The notes: a model not told the origin generated them from the letters alone. 64,000 bases of DNA from Haliscomenobacter sp040401995 (GCA_040401995.1 JBBANM010000021.1:16086-80085), one strand, 5' to 3'. Counted from the stretch's first letter, positions 17,272 through 27,405 are shown. Numbers and translations are program-made.

Positions 17272-18705
17272 TTAGCATTCTGGTAAGGAGATGGCGATGT
17301 TTACCGCCAGTCCTCCTAAGGATGTTTCTTTGTATTTGTGGTTCATGTCTTGCGCAGTTTCCCACATGGTTTTGATCACTGCATCAAGACTCACCTTTGC
17401 CATGTTGGGATCGCTGTCTTGTGCCATTTTTGCTGCGGTTATCGCCTTTACAGCCCCCATGGAGTTGCGTTCAATACAAGGGACTTGCACCAATCCGCCA
17501 ACGGGGTCGCAGGTTAAACCTAAGTGGTGCTCCATGGCAATTTCCGCCGCCATCAGCACTTGTGCGGGCGTGGCGCCCAATCGCTCCGTCAAAGCTGCGG
17601 CCGCCATCGCCGACGACACGCCAATCTCAGCCTGGCACCCGCCCATTGCTGCCGATATGGTTGATCCGCTTTTGAACAAAGCACCGATTTGACCAGCTAC
17701 CAGAAAAAAACGGCGAAGGTCATCTAAACCCGGTTTTGACGGACTAAAACAAAGGTAATACATCAATACAGCTGGAATTACCCCAGCTGCACCATTGGTA
17801 GGCGCGGTAACAATGCGCCCAAAATTGGCATTTTCTTCGTTTACCGCCATCGCAAAACAACCAATCCACTTGATGATTTCCGAAAAACCAAATCGACTGT
17901 AGTGGATGCGTCGAATCCAATCATCGACGGTAGTATAGTCGGCATCGGCTAGTAATCTTTTGTTCATGGCCGCTGAACGACGACTAACTTGCAAGCCTCC
18001 GGGTAAAAAACCTTCCGTATGGCAGCCTCGAAAAATAGCGTCGCGCATCACCTCCCAGATCCGAAAAAGACCCTCGTCAATTTCAGTTTTGCTACGCCAA
18101 GTTTTTTCGTTTTCATAGACAATATCGGAAATAGACATGTTGTGTTTGGCACATAAGGCAAGCAACTCATCGCCGGAATTGATCGGGAAAGGCATATCCG
18201 CAACTGTCGAAGCACCAATTTGATCTTGTTCGCCTTCTTTGATTACAAAACCACCGCCGATGGAATAGTAGATCCCTTCGTGTAGCAATTGATTATCGAA
18301 TTGAAAGGCCGATATTTTCATCCCATTGGCATGGTAAGGAAGCATTTCCGTTCGGTGGTAAATGAAATTATCTTCAGCGATAAAAACGATGGGATAGGTT
18401 TGGTCTAGCCAGATCGTGCGTTCTTCGGCAACTTTTAGGGGTAGTGTTTTTACTTCTTCAACCGGCACTGTTACTGGATCTTTGCCGCTCAAACCCATTA
18501 AAATAGCCACATCCGTACCATGTCCAACGCCTGTCAATGCCAAAGAGCCATACAAATCGACTTGAATGCGGGCAATTTGAGGAAAAAGGTTTGAATCTTT
18601 CAGTTCCTGCAAAAATCGCTGAGCAGCACGCCAAGGGCCTAGCGTATGCGAGCTCGAAGGGCCAATGCCAATTTTTAGCATGTCAAAAACACTGATGGGT
18701 TCCAT
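17272..18705 (-). CDS. sdaA: L-serine ammonia-lyase, iron-sulfur type, single chain
   Basis: Deaminates L-serine to pyruvate and ammonia with an oxygen-sensitive 4Fe-4S cluster. The 477-residue product joins the beta domain (SVFDMLKIGIGPSSSHTLGP at the N-terminus) and the alpha domain in one chain, unlike the split SdaAA/SdaAB form. The likely cluster cysteines are in MGGCQAEIG, LTCDPVGGLV and QVPCIERN. The serine-binding loop TAPTNGAAGVIPAV is present. Start ATG 18703-18705. Convergent with pyrH and not obviously in an operon. Confidence 0.95.
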   Translation of the reverse strand: MEPISVFDMLKIGIGPSSSHTLGPWRAAQRFLQELKDSNLFPQIARIQVDLYGSLALTGVGHGTDVAILMGLSGKDPVTVPVEEVKTLPLKVAEERTIWLDQTYPIVFIAEDNFIYHRTEMLPYHANGMKISAFQFDNQLLHEGIYYSIGGGFVIKEGEQDQIGASTVADMPFPINSGDELLALCAKHNMSISDIVYENEKTWRSKTEIDEGLFRIWEVMRDAIFRGCHTEGFLPGGLQVSRRSAAMNKRLLADADYTTVDDWIRRIHYSRFGFSEIIKWIGCFAMAVNEENANFGRIVTAPTNGAAGVIPAVLMYYLCFSPSKPGLDDLRRFFLVAGQIGALFKSGSTISAAMGGCQAEIGVSSAMAAAALTERLGATPAQVLMAAEIAMEHHLGLTCDPVGGLVQVPCIERNSMGAVKAITAAKMAQDSDPNMAKVSLDAVIKTMWETAQDMNHKYKETSLGGLAVNIAISLPEC

Positions 18706-18861
18706 GGTTTTTGTTTGAGGTTAATTTGGTTAGGAGCCAACTCAAAAACACGCTAAAGAGTTGGGAATAAAATATATTCAGTGAATGTAGGTAATGGCAA
18801 AGTATTATTTGTAAAAAAATCGTTTCTACTTTTTTGATAAAGACTTAAAAATCTAAAAAGG

Positions 18862-19431
18862 ATGAACCTAACCATTTTGCTGTTTTTAAATTGGCTTACG
18901 ATGTTGAGTTTTCATAATCCACCTTCTACGATCCCCTGCTTTTCGGCGGAAGAGCAAAAGTTATATGCCTTAATCAACCAATACCGCGCCAAAAATCATT
19001 TGCCAGCTATACCCGCTTCGGCATCGCTCACCACTGTTGCGCAAACGCATGTACACGACTTGGAAGACAACCAACCAGCAACGGGGGAGTGTAATCTACA
19101 CAGTTGGTCAGATAAAGGAACCTGGAAAGCATGTTGCTACACCCCCGATCACAAAAATGCTCAGCTGATGTGGAGCAAACCAGCGGAATTGACTGCTTAC
19201 CCTAGCGAGGGTTTTGAAATCGCTTTTTGGCACAGCGATGCTTCCACTGCCGATAGATCGATCGATGGTTGGAAAAAAAGCGCTGGCCATAATGCGCTGC
19301 TGGTGAACAAAGGGATTTGGAAAAACAAAAAATGGAAAGCCATGGGGATCGGAATTTATAAACACTACGCTGTAGTTTGGTTTGGCTTGGAAAATGATCC
19401 GGCTGGAAAACCGGAGTTTTGTAAACCTTAG
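18862..19431 (+). CDS. CAP-superfamily (SCP/PR-1-like) secreted protein
   Basis: A 189-residue exported protein with a hydrophobic N-terminus (about residues 1-17). The CAP fold is seen in KLYALINQYRAKNHLPAIPA, TVAQTHVHDL, the central Cys-rich GECNLHSWSDKGTWKACC and GHNALLVN, which carries one of the cavity histidines. Function of bacterial CAP proteins is generally unknown; lipid or ligand binding is the usual suggestion. A low-complexity sequence near 18806-18836 may hold its promoter. The stop TAG is directly followed by a nested palindrome. Confidence 0.85.
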   Translation: MNLTILLFLNWLTMLSFHNPPSTIPCFSAEEQKLYALINQYRAKNHLPAIPASASLTTVAQTHVHDLEDNQPATGECNLHSWSDKGTWKACCYTPDHKNAQLMWSKPAELTAYPSEGFEIAFWHSDASTADRSIDGWKKSAGHNALLVNKGIWKNKKWKAMGIGIYKHYAVVWFGLENDPAGKPEFCKP

Positions 19432-19432
19432 T

Positions 19433-19533
19433 ATACTACTGGACATTTTCGCTTTGATCGCTCCTCAAACCTTCCAGGTCTCGAAGACCTGGAAGGTTTA
19501 CGCATCCCCAAAATTTAAAATTTCCAGTAGTAT
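19433..19533. repeat. nested palindromic element
   Basis: An outer inverted repeat, ATACTACTGGA (19433-19443) with TCCAGTAGTAT (19523-19533), encloses a perfect hairpin: AAACCTTCCAGGTCT (19467-19481), loop CGA, AGACCTGGAAGGTTT (19485-19499). It starts one base after the CAP gene stop codon. The inner 33 bases look like a mobile intergenic palindrome; the AT-rich tail could let it serve as a terminator too. Confidence 0.75.
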
Positions 19534-19722
19534 GAAACCTTAGCGCTTATTCGAATTTGTGCTGAATTGCCAAGTTTGATGCGTAAGTCGATACGTTTCT
19601 ATAGTCGAAGTCTTTTTTGGCTGGAAAATGGTCTTTTTTCCCTGATTTTTGCTCTCAATTGATGCCTGTACAATAAATCTGATTTATATTGTTCCATCAC
19701 TTACTTAACCAAATACAGGATC

Positions 19723-22700
19723 ATGCGATTAAAAATAGCCCTCTTATTGAGTTGTTTACTCGGGGGAAGCCTTCTTTTTGGCCAAACAGTAGACACCAAA
19801 TTGCTCAAAAACATCAAACCCCGCAATATTGGCCCAGCGGGTATGAGCGGTCGAATCACCGCCATCGATGTCGCGCACAGCGAACCGGATCACATTTACG
19901 TTGGATCTGCTTCGGGAGGAGTTTGGAAATCTGAAAGTGGAGGGATCAACTGGGAACCCATTTTTGAAGAACAACCCGTTCAAGCCATCGGCTCCATTGC
20001 CATCAATCAACACAACCCTAGTGAAATCTGGGTTGGTACTGGCGAGGGTAACCCGCGCAACTCGCAAAACTTTGGTGCGGGAATTTTCAAATCCATCGAT
20101 GGGGGTAAAACTTGGAAGTGCATGGGGTTGAAAGAGACCAAAACCATCCACCGTATCATCATTAATAAAGACAATCCCAATATTGTCTATGCTGGAGCAC
20201 AAGGTTCATCCTTTGGCCCAAATGACGAACGCGGCGTTTATCGCAGCAAAGACGGCGGCAAAAGCTGGGAGCGCATTCTTTTTGTCAACAACCAAACTGG
20301 AGTAGCCGACTTGATCGTTGATCCTAGCAATCCCAACAAATTGATTGCCGCTATGTGGGAATATGGCCGCAAACCTTGGACTTTTAACTCTGGTGGTGCT
20401 GGCTCCGGTCTTTACGTTACTTTTGATGGCGGCGACACTTGGGAAAAACGCAACGAAGCAGACGGTTTGCCTAAAGGGCCGCTGGGGCGGATTGGGGTAG
20501 CTATTGCCCGCAATAAGCCCAATATTCTTTATGCTTTGATCGAAGCGAAAGAAAATGGTCTTTACAAATCTATCGATGGCGGTAAAAAATGGAGCTTAGT
20601 TTCCACCAAAAATATTGGCGATCGCCCTTTTTACTATTCTGAATTGTATGTGGATCCTCTGAATGAAAATCGAATCTATAATGTTTTTTCACTCGTGTCG
20701 CGCAGTGAAGATGGCGGGCGCACTTTCGAAACGCTGCTACCTTATTTTGGCGTTCACCCAGATCACCATTCATTTTTCATTCACCCCACCGATCCCAATT
20801 TTTTGATTGACGGCAATGATGGCGGTTTGAATATTTCGCATGATGGCGGTAAAAACTGGCGTTTTGTAGAAAACATTCCCGTTGGGCAGTTTTACCATGT
20901 CAACTACGATATGTCGATCCCTTATCAGATTGGTGGTGGCTTGCAAGACAATGGTTCATGGGTTGGGCCAAGTTCGGTTTGGCAGCAAGGCGGTATTCGC
21001 AACGCCCATTGGAAAGAGGTGTTTTTTGGCGATGGATTTGACGTTGCTTTTCGACCCGATAATTCGCGTTTTGTTTATGCCATGGCGCAAGGTGGAAGCT
21101 TGGGTTATGTTGATACGGAAACGGGCAAAACAACCTACATCAAACCCACTTCACCCAATGATGCCGAATTGCGTTTCAACTGGAACTCCGGTTTTGCCCA
21201 AGATCCTTTTAATAACTGCGGCATATACTACGGTAGTCAGTTTGTGCACTACAGTAAGGATTGCGGCCAAAGCTGGGAAGTCATTTCCTCTGACCTTACC
21301 ACCAACGATACCTCCAAACAAAAACCACACCTCAGCGGTGGGTTGACGCTGGATGCGACGAATGCGGAAAACCACACCACCATTTTAGCCATCGGGCCAA
21401 GTGCGGTGGATCAAAAAGTAATTTGGGTGGGTACCGACGATGGTAATGTTCAAGTTACTCGCGATGGTGGTAAAACCTGGACCAATGTGGCGAAAAACAT
21501 GCCAGGATATAAAGCTGGTAGCTGGATTCCCTACATTGAAGTATCGGCAAAAAATGCTGGCGAAGCCTTTGTTGTTGTCAACGACTATCGTCGCAACGAT
21601 TTTAAACCTTACGTATTCCATACCACAGATTATGGGCAAACCTTCCGCAGGATTGTCGATGAAAATCAAGTGAGTGGCTACGTTCATTGTATCGTACAGG
21701 ATGTCCAGGAGCCCAAACTTTTTTGGTTGGGCACCGATCATGGTTTGTATTTCAGCATCGATGGCGCTGCTACGTGGAACAAGTGGAACAATGGTTATCC
21801 TTCCGTTCCAACTGCCGATTTGAAAATTCATTCCCGTGATGCCGACTTAATTATCGGCACTTTTGGCCGTTCTTTCTGGATCCTGGACGACATTCGCCCG
21901 TTCCGGGAATTGGCTCGTACCGGAGGAAAGGTTTTGGATCAGCCTTTTAAAGTTTTTGCGGCGCCCGATGCTTACTTAGCAGAGTTCAGGTCATTTGACG
22001 GTGTTCGGTTTCCAGGGAATAGCCTCTTTTCTGGCGCCAATCGCTCCCCTGATGCCTGGATTACAATTTGGAACAAGCCAGCAGCAAAAGAAATGGCGCC
22101 ACCAGCAGCTGTGCCTGCAGTAATCATCGATAATAAGGGCAAAAAAGACAAAGAGGTAAAAACTCCACCCGTGCCAACAGTAGAACCCAAAAAGAAGCCA
22201 GCAGATGAGAAAAAACCGGAAAAGGTGAAGGTCATCGTGATTGGCGCTGCGGGGGATACCGTTCGTACCTTTAGCGCCAAATTGGATACCGGAATCACTA
22301 GAATCAATTGGAGACTTAACCGCAATGGTGTACGCTATCCATCGCGTCAAGAACCCAAGCCCGATGAAGATGCACCTGGTGGGCCATCGGTTTTGCCCGG
22401 AGTTTATAAAGTAGTATTCATTTACGGCAAAGACAAAGATTCAACGCAAGTCAATGTAAAAGTTGATCCTCGCTTAAAGCCAGCTTTGAATGATTTGAAA
22501 GCGCAGGATGCGGCATTTAAAGAAGCGGAGAAAGTGATCAAAACTGCCGCACAAGGTTTTGATAAATTGCAGGAAGCAAAGGCAACCATCCGCCGCGTAG
22601 ATCAAGCATTGGCCAACGCGCCAGATAGTACCCGTCAAAAAATGACCAAACTTGGCAAAGCCCTCCAAGATAGCATCGCTAAGTTGGAAAAATTGTACAT

Positions 22701-22965
22701 GCAGCCGGATGACGCCAAGGGTATCCAGCGGGAAGACGATAATTTGATGTCGACGCTAGGAGAAGCGGGGCAGTACATTGATTCTTCCATTGGTGCGCCT
22801 AATCAAGCGGCTCAACGCATGATGGAAAAAGCGCGCAAACACACGGGTAGAGTCATCGAAGCCATCAATGGCTTTTTTACCAAATCATTTGTGCCTTATC
22901 AGCAAAAAGTGGAACAGATCCAGTTTTCGCTCTTTAAGCCATATAAGCCTTTGAAGCTGGAGTAG
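19723..22965 (+). CDS. large secreted beta-propeller protein with BNR/Asp-box (sortilin-like) repeats
   Basis: A 1080-residue exported protein with a signal peptide ending near LLFG. About ten Asp-box repeats of the S-x-D-x-G-x-x-W type are visible between residues 50 and 700 (SESGGINWEP, SIDGGKTWKC, SKDGGKSWER, TFDGGDTWEK, SRDGGKTW-like variants), forming one or two propellers of the VPS10/sialidase kind. A Pro/Lys-rich linker (about 790-850) leads to a beta domain and an alpha-helical C-terminus. No sialidase catalytic Arg triad was identified, so a binding or peptidase-accessory role is as likely as an enzyme. No T9SS sorting domain is present. Confidence 0.88.
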   Translation: MRLKIALLLSCLLGGSLLFGQTVDTKLLKNIKPRNIGPAGMSGRITAIDVAHSEPDHIYVGSASGGVWKSESGGINWEPIFEEQPVQAIGSIAINQHNPSEIWVGTGEGNPRNSQNFGAGIFKSIDGGKTWKCMGLKETKTIHRIIINKDNPNIVYAGAQGSSFGPNDERGVYRSKDGGKSWERILFVNNQTGVADLIVDPSNPNKLIAAMWEYGRKPWTFNSGGAGSGLYVTFDGGDTWEKRNEADGLPKGPLGRIGVAIARNKPNILYALIEAKENGLYKSIDGGKKWSLVSTKNIGDRPFYYSELYVDPLNENRIYNVFSLVSRSEDGGRTFETLLPYFGVHPDHHSFFIHPTDPNFLIDGNDGGLNISHDGGKNWRFVENIPVGQFYHVNYDMSIPYQIGGGLQDNGSWVGPSSVWQQGGIRNAHWKEVFFGDGFDVAFRPDNSRFVYAMAQGGSLGYVDTETGKTTYIKPTSPNDAELRFNWNSGFAQDPFNNCGIYYGSQFVHYSKDCGQSWEVISSDLTTNDTSKQKPHLSGGLTLDATNAENHTTILAIGPSAVDQKVIWVGTDDGNVQVTRDGGKTWTNVAKNMPGYKAGSWIPYIEVSAKNAGEAFVVVNDYRRNDFKPYVFHTTDYGQTFRRIVDENQVSGYVHCIVQDVQEPKLFWLGTDHGLYFSIDGAATWNKWNNGYPSVPTADLKIHSRDADLIIGTFGRSFWILDDIRPFRELARTGGKVLDQPFKVFAAPDAYLAEFRSFDGVRFPGNSLFSGANRSPDAWITIWNKPAAKEMAPPAAVPAVIIDNKGKKDKEVKTPPVPTVEPKKKPADEKKPEKVKVIVIGAAGDTVRTFSAKLDTGITRINWRLNRNGVRYPSRQEPKPDEDAPGGPSVLPGVYKVVFIYGKDKDSTQVNVKVDPRLKPALNDLKAQDAAFKEAEKVIKTAAQGFDKLQEAKATIRRVDQALANAPDSTRQKMTKLGKALQDSIAKLEKLYMQPDDAKGIQREDDNLMSTLGEAGQYIDSSIGAPNQAAQRMMEKARKHTGRVIEAINGFFTKSFVPYQQKVEQIQFSLFKPYKPLKLE

Positions 22966-22984
22966 ATTTACTTTTCATGGATCA

Positions 22985-23019
22985 AAAAAGCCACGCTGTT
23001 CAACAGGGTGGCTTTTTTG
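22985..23019. terminator. terminator between convergent genes
   Basis: AAAAAGCCAC (22985-22994) pairs with GTGGCTTTTT (23008-23017). The hairpin has A- and T-runs on both sides and can act in both directions. Confidence 0.8.
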
Positions 23020-23050
23020 TTTAAGAGTGTGTTTGGATATGTTGAAAGAT

Positions 23051-23656
23051 TCATTTTTTACGCTTCAACTCCTCTAACTCTTTTTCCAACTGCTCGATGT
23101 ACGCTTTTTGGGGCGCCATTGCTTCTTGGATCTCTTGCAGTGTATAACGCTGAGTGATGTGTTGTGGACAATTCCAATCATACCCTTTGATGTGGAGTAG
23201 CATGATCCGTTCCGGTTTGGCTTTGTATTCGGTAAGTTGCAATTTAGCTACTAAATCAGGACGATCCTCTAAAACAACGATCTCCGCTTCGGCAAACATT
23301 TTTAAACGGGTTTGGCGGGCATAATCCATGAAAAATAGTGCCACATTGCGATTGGTCTGGATGTTTCCGGTGGAAATATATTGCAGGTTACCTCTAAAAT
23401 CTAGAAAACCCAAAGTCGTTGGATCCAAAATTTTTAAAAAACCTTGAGGGCCTCCTCGAAACTGAATATACGGGAACCCATTCTCACCGATTGACGATAA
23501 ATAAAACCCGTCTCTTTCGGCAATAAAGAATATTTCATTTTCACCCAAACCGGCTACATCGCGTGCTTGTTCTACCCGCTCGTATTGCTTTCTGCTACCA
23601 TGCTGTTCTTGCAATTTTTTGACCGGGTCGGTGAAAGCCAATTTTGCGTAGTTCAT
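23051..23656 (-). CDS. pyridoxamine 5'-phosphate oxidase-like FMN-binding protein
   Basis: A 201-residue split-barrel flavoprotein-like protein. The segment NEIFFIAERDGFYLSSIGENGFPYIQFRGG followed by LGFLDFRGNLQYISTGNI and NRNVALFFMDYARQTRLKMFAEAEIV is the usual barrel with its FMN-phosphate contacts. A C-terminal coiled coil (IEQLEKELEELKRKK) is an addition. Start ATG 23654-23656. Members of this group act on varied substrates, including oxidised flavins and F420-type cofactors, so the substrate here is open. Confidence 0.8.
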   Translation of the reverse strand: MNYAKLAFTDPVKKLQEQHGSRKQYERVEQARDVAGLGENEIFFIAERDGFYLSSIGENGFPYIQFRGGPQGFLKILDPTTLGFLDFRGNLQYISTGNIQTNRNVALFFMDYARQTRLKMFAEAEIVVLEDRPDLVAKLQLTEYKAKPERIMLLHIKGYDWNCPQHITQRYTLQEIQEAMAPQKAYIEQLEKELEELKRKK

Positions 23657-23852
23657 GTTTTTTCTTTTCAACTGTCAAGATCATTTCTTCGACAGGATAA
23701 ATGGAACAAGCGTTTGAATGCGATTGGTTGAGCGAGCTGTTTTCTTTTCAGTATTCCTGTCCGAGCCAGGACGATTATTCCTGTAAATTGGCTTCCGTTT
23801 TAACCAAAAAGATGTACATTAGATTGGTATCATTAACACAAACACCTAAGAC

Positions 23853-24218
23853 ATGCAACTCCTAAGCCAAATCCTCATCGGCATCGTCGCGCTCGAACAC
23901 CTGTACATTTTGTGGTTGGAAATGTTTGCCTGGGAAACCCGCGGCAAAAAAGTATTTGGAAAATCAATGGCGCCGGAGCTGTTCAAACCCACTAAAAAAT
24001 TGGCCGCCAATCAAGGCTTGTACAATGGCTTTTTATCGGCAGGCTTGATTTGGTCTTTTTTTATTACCGATGCCCAGTGGGCGCAAAACATTGCCTTGTA
24101 TTTCCTGGGTTGTGTAGCTGTTGCCGGAATTTATGGCGCCCTTACTGCCAGCAAAATGATTTTCGTTATTCAAGCTGTGCCAGCAATTTTGGCAATAATT
24201 GTTCTCCTGTTGAAATAA
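23853..24218 (+). CDS. DUF1304 membrane protein
   Basis: A 121-residue protein with four predicted membrane helices (about residues 4-25, 50-70, 78-97 and 101-120). The DUF1304 motifs are clear: ALEHLYILWLEMFAWETRG, then NQGLYNGFLSAGLIW. No function is known for the family. The stop TAA (24216-24218) abuts the stop of the opposing Rid gene with no base between. Confidence 0.85.
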   Translation: MQLLSQILIGIVALEHLYILWLEMFAWETRGKKVFGKSMAPELFKPTKKLAANQGLYNGFLSAGLIWSFFITDAQWAQNIALYFLGCVAVAGIYGALTASKMIFVIQAVPAILAIIVLLLK

Positions 24219-24593
24219 TCAAAGTGCGGCCACTGCCTCAATTTCAATTTTAAATCCGTAATGAAGCTCGGATACCGGCACCACCGAGCGTGCAGGACGC
24301 CAATCGCCAAAGAATTGGGCGTACACGGCATTTACCCTGCCCCACAAGCTGATGTCGGAGATAAACACCGTTGTCTTGATCACTTTGTTTAGGCTGCTGC
24401 CACTGGCCACTAGAATGGCTTCTAAATTTCGTATGGTAAGCAAAGTCTGCTGTTCAATCTCGCCTAGGCATTTTTCGCCAGTAACTGGATCAATTGGCAG
24501 TTGACCAGCAACAAAAACAAGGTCGCCATGAATGATGGCTTGAGAGTAATGTCCGCCTGGTGCGGGGGCATTGGTCGTCAGTATGGGCTCCAT
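24219..24593 (-). CDS. Rid-family enamine/imine deaminase
   Basis: Rid proteins hydrolyse reactive 2-aminoacrylate and related imines made by PLP enzymes. The 124-residue product has the conserved G-H-Y-S-Q-A start, the GQLPIDPVTGE strand, the catalytic Arg in WRPARSVVPV, and a C-terminal acidic residue in KIEIEAVAAL. It is therefore likely an active RidA-type member rather than a degenerate paralogue. Start ATG 24591-24593. The rRNA methyltransferase gene lies upstream on the same strand. Confidence 0.9.
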   Translation of the reverse strand: MEPILTTNAPAPGGHYSQAIIHGDLVFVAGQLPIDPVTGEKCLGEIEQQTLLTIRNLEAILVASGSSLNKVIKTTVFISDISLWGRVNAVYAQFFGDWRPARSVVPVSELHYGFKIEIEAVAAL

Positions 24594-24631
24594 TTTTTTT
24601 GCAACAAGATAAGCGATGTTGAGATAAAATA

Positions 24632-25834
24632 TTACCCTTTCCGCAATAAACGCGCCATGTAAAATCCGTCAAAACCGCGTTCCTGCGGCAAAATAGTTTG
24701 CTCGGCCACCAGTTCGAATGCGCAATCGGGTTGCTGCAAAAAGAACTGCACTTGCTCCTGATTCTCGGAAGGTAAGATGCTACAAGTGGAATAGACCAAC
24801 ATACCGCCCGGTTTTACCATACGCGAATAACTTTGCAGAATCTGGCGCTGGGTTTCATGCAAACGTTGAATTTGCTCCATGTTGAGCGTCCAGCGGGCAT
24901 CGGGATGGCGACGGAAAATCCCCAATCCTGAACAAGGTACATCCAACAACACCCGATCCGCCGATTGATCAAGGCGTTTGATGACTTTGGTAGTGGTGAT
25001 TTGGCGGGTTTCAATAATGGTAGCGCCAACACGACGGGCTCGTTTTTTTAGATGCTCCAGTTTCCACTCTTCCGTATCTAAGGCTAAGATGCGGCCTTTG
25101 TTGCCCATCAATGCCGCAAGATGCATGGTTTTTCCACCATTGCCGGCACAAGCGTCGATAATGCGCATCCCTGCTTTGGGTTCCAAAAACGGCGCTACTA
25201 GCTGCGAAGAGAGATCTTGCACCTCGTAAAGTCCATCTTTAAAAGCCGTATTGATAAAAAGCTCACCGCGACTTTCAGCCAGCAGTGCGTCTTCCCCTAC
25301 GCGGCGCGTGCGAATGTCGAACGATGCCAAGGTTTGAATGACCGTTTCCACATTGGCCTTAAGTCGATTGACCCGCAATACTGCATGCGGCCGTTTGTTC
25401 AAAGAGTGAAGGGTAGGCGGCCACAAAGCGCCCAATTCTTTTGCCCCCAGTTCATCCAACCAATCGGGGATCGACTCCCGAACGGCGCGTTGAGAACGTA
25501 GATCTTGGTATCGATCTTTGATGGCCTCGCGGTTGAGGTTGCCAAACTCTTCCCAGTTGGGTGGGTTCTCACCTTTTAAAACATACAAGATGGCGCACAT
25601 CTGCCACCAATCGTTAACACCAATCGGTTCGCGACCCGCCAAATTGGATAAAAGGCGATAAAAACGAACCATATCGTAAGTCACCTCAGCCATCAGCCCG
25701 CGCTCGTCGGTGCCCCAGTGGGTGTTTTTCTTAAATTGTTCCTGGATTGCTTGATCGGCATAACGCCCCTCTACAAATACTTGTTCCAGTGCGGCAACCA
25801 TTGCCTGTAATTGTTGCGGACGAGGAAAGGCCAT
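24632..25834 (-). CDS. RsmB/NOP2-family RNA (cytosine-5) methyltransferase
   Basis: A 400-residue SAM-dependent enzyme that methylates C5 of cytosine, probably in rRNA. The SAM-binding motif I is IIDACAGNGGKT; the two catalytic cysteines lie in LDVPCSGLG and YSTCSILPSEN. An N-terminal helical extension of about 150 residues replaces the usual NusB-like domain. The C-terminus ends with FDGFYMARLLRKG, as in the family. The exact rRNA position cannot be given, so no gene symbol is assigned. Confidence 0.9.
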   Translation of the reverse strand: MAFPRPQQLQAMVAALEQVFVEGRYADQAIQEQFKKNTHWGTDERGLMAEVTYDMVRFYRLLSNLAGREPIGVNDWWQMCAILYVLKGENPPNWEEFGNLNREAIKDRYQDLRSQRAVRESIPDWLDELGAKELGALWPPTLHSLNKRPHAVLRVNRLKANVETVIQTLASFDIRTRRVGEDALLAESRGELFINTAFKDGLYEVQDLSSQLVAPFLEPKAGMRIIDACAGNGGKTMHLAALMGNKGRILALDTEEWKLEHLKKRARRVGATIIETRQITTTKVIKRLDQSADRVLLDVPCSGLGIFRRHPDARWTLNMEQIQRLHETQRQILQSYSRMVKPGGMLVYSTCSILPSENQEQVQFFLQQPDCAFELVAEQTILPQERGFDGFYMARLLRKG

Positions 25835-25931
25835 TTTTTATAAGTATGAATGAGCTGCAGTGGGAGGTAAAAAGCACTCCTTTTTCCTCCCGCTGCGGTA
25901 AAGCCCGCAAGATACCAATTTCCCGGCAGAG

Positions 25932-27203
25932 TTATTGTACTTGTATGAGCTGAGAATACCGTCCATTAGCGGAACGACCTTCCAAGAGGTATAATCCGGG
26001 GGTTAGATTTTCCAAAGACATTGCATAATTGCCTTGAAAAGAAAACCGCTGCAACAGTTGTCCGCTAAGGTTAAATAAGGCTAAATCAACCAGAACCCCT
26101 TGTGGTGATTCCAATTGCAATACTTCTTTTACTGGATTGGGGTAAGCACGCAGGGTTAAAGTATTTGGCTTAGGCTCTTGAGTTGGGGTTGTTCCGGAAA
26201 AACGCAGCAATAAGCCTCCTTCACCCAACGCCCAGCCGTTTTTTGTATTTGGCCAAAAAATACGGGTCAAAGGAGTACTTCCATCAAAACTACTTTTCCA
26301 AGTTTTGCCGCTATCATTGGTTTGGTAGATTTTACCATCCTTTCCGGCAGCCCATCCTTGTTTGGTAGTCAAAAAAGCTGCATCGACCATATACGTTGGC
26401 AAATTTGTGTTCACCACCTCCGCTGAAAACCGCCATGATTCCACGCCCCGCGTTGCATCATAATAAAATCCTTGCAAGCGCATCAAACGATTGGTAGGGC
26501 CTGGCAAATAGCGAACTTGCTGATTGGAAAAAACGAAAACCGTATCCCGGTCGGGCGCCGCAATAGCGGTAAAGGCATCGGCATTGGGAAAATCAAATGG
26601 GAAAAGGCCACCCCAGGTTAGTCCGCCGTCGGCACTGCGAAACCCAAAAGTAGAATAGCTGGCAAAACCAGAAATATTGCCGATGAGATAAGCGGTTTTT
26701 CCATCGGGGATGAGTAAGCGTTCGGGTAAAACAGTTCCGCCATATTGAAGTTCTGTTTTTTGCCAACTTTTGCCGCGGTCGGCGCTCCAAGTTATCCCTT
26801 GATAGCCAAAATTAAGCCAGCGGCTCTGGTTGTTTTCCAACTGATACCCTTTTTGAATGGTATTTCAGGTTTTTCCCGCATCATTGCTGCGATAGAGCTG
26901 GTTGTCGAAATAGGTGCCTGCGGACACAATGATGGTATCACTCCCTGGGAGGAACACATCGTGTAGATCCTCTTTAATGTTGGTAGCGCGAGCAATCCAG
27001 GTAGCGCCGCCATCGCGGGTGATCGCAAGCGCGCCCTTTGCGCCCGCCACTGCGCCAAAGCCATTGGGAAGGAATTCAAGATCACTTAGTGCTTCGTTAA
27101 GGTTGGTTTTAACGGCAGTCCATTGGGCGATCAAGGAAAAATGACTGAGTAAAGCAAATGCCAAAGCAAAATGCTTCCACTGAAAAATGGGAATTCGGTT
27201 CAT
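25932..27203 (-). pseudogene. T9SS-exported BNR/Asp-box protein interrupted by an in-frame TGA
   Basis: One continuous reading frame of 424 codons from ATG 27201-27203 to 25932, broken only by TGA at 26865-26867. The N-terminal part has a signal peptide ending near SLIAQ and a repeat with ITRDGGATW. The stop falls exactly where the next Asp-box reads SNDAGKT-stop, so the codon was almost certainly TGG. The downstream part contains more Asp-boxes (SADRGKSW, SADGGLTW, TNDSGKTW) and ends in a type IX secretion sorting domain (YPNPVKEVLQLES to SQLIQV). Without read-through only 112 residues are made and the sorting signal is lost. A sequencing error is the main alternative. Confidence 0.85.
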
Positions 27204-27405
27204 GGTTGTGTTTTTTTTAGATCCTGAAAGGGGTAGACGGGTTGGAGAGCGAATGCGTTGGAAAATAGTTTTGAAAAAACAACAATACTGAGTTAAAACA
27301 TCTGTATGCTTAAAGAAAATTCCATGATTTTAAAATCAAACCCGAAGATAAAATTTTAACTTTCGGTATTGCTTATGTCCTTAAAGTCAAACACAGATCC
27401 TAGCA

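Noticed and set aside
25932..26840. C-terminal part of the Asp-box protein as a separate gene
   Set aside because: It has no signal peptide and only a TTG start; the same frame continues upstream across one TGA to a proper signal peptide, so one broken gene is the better reading.
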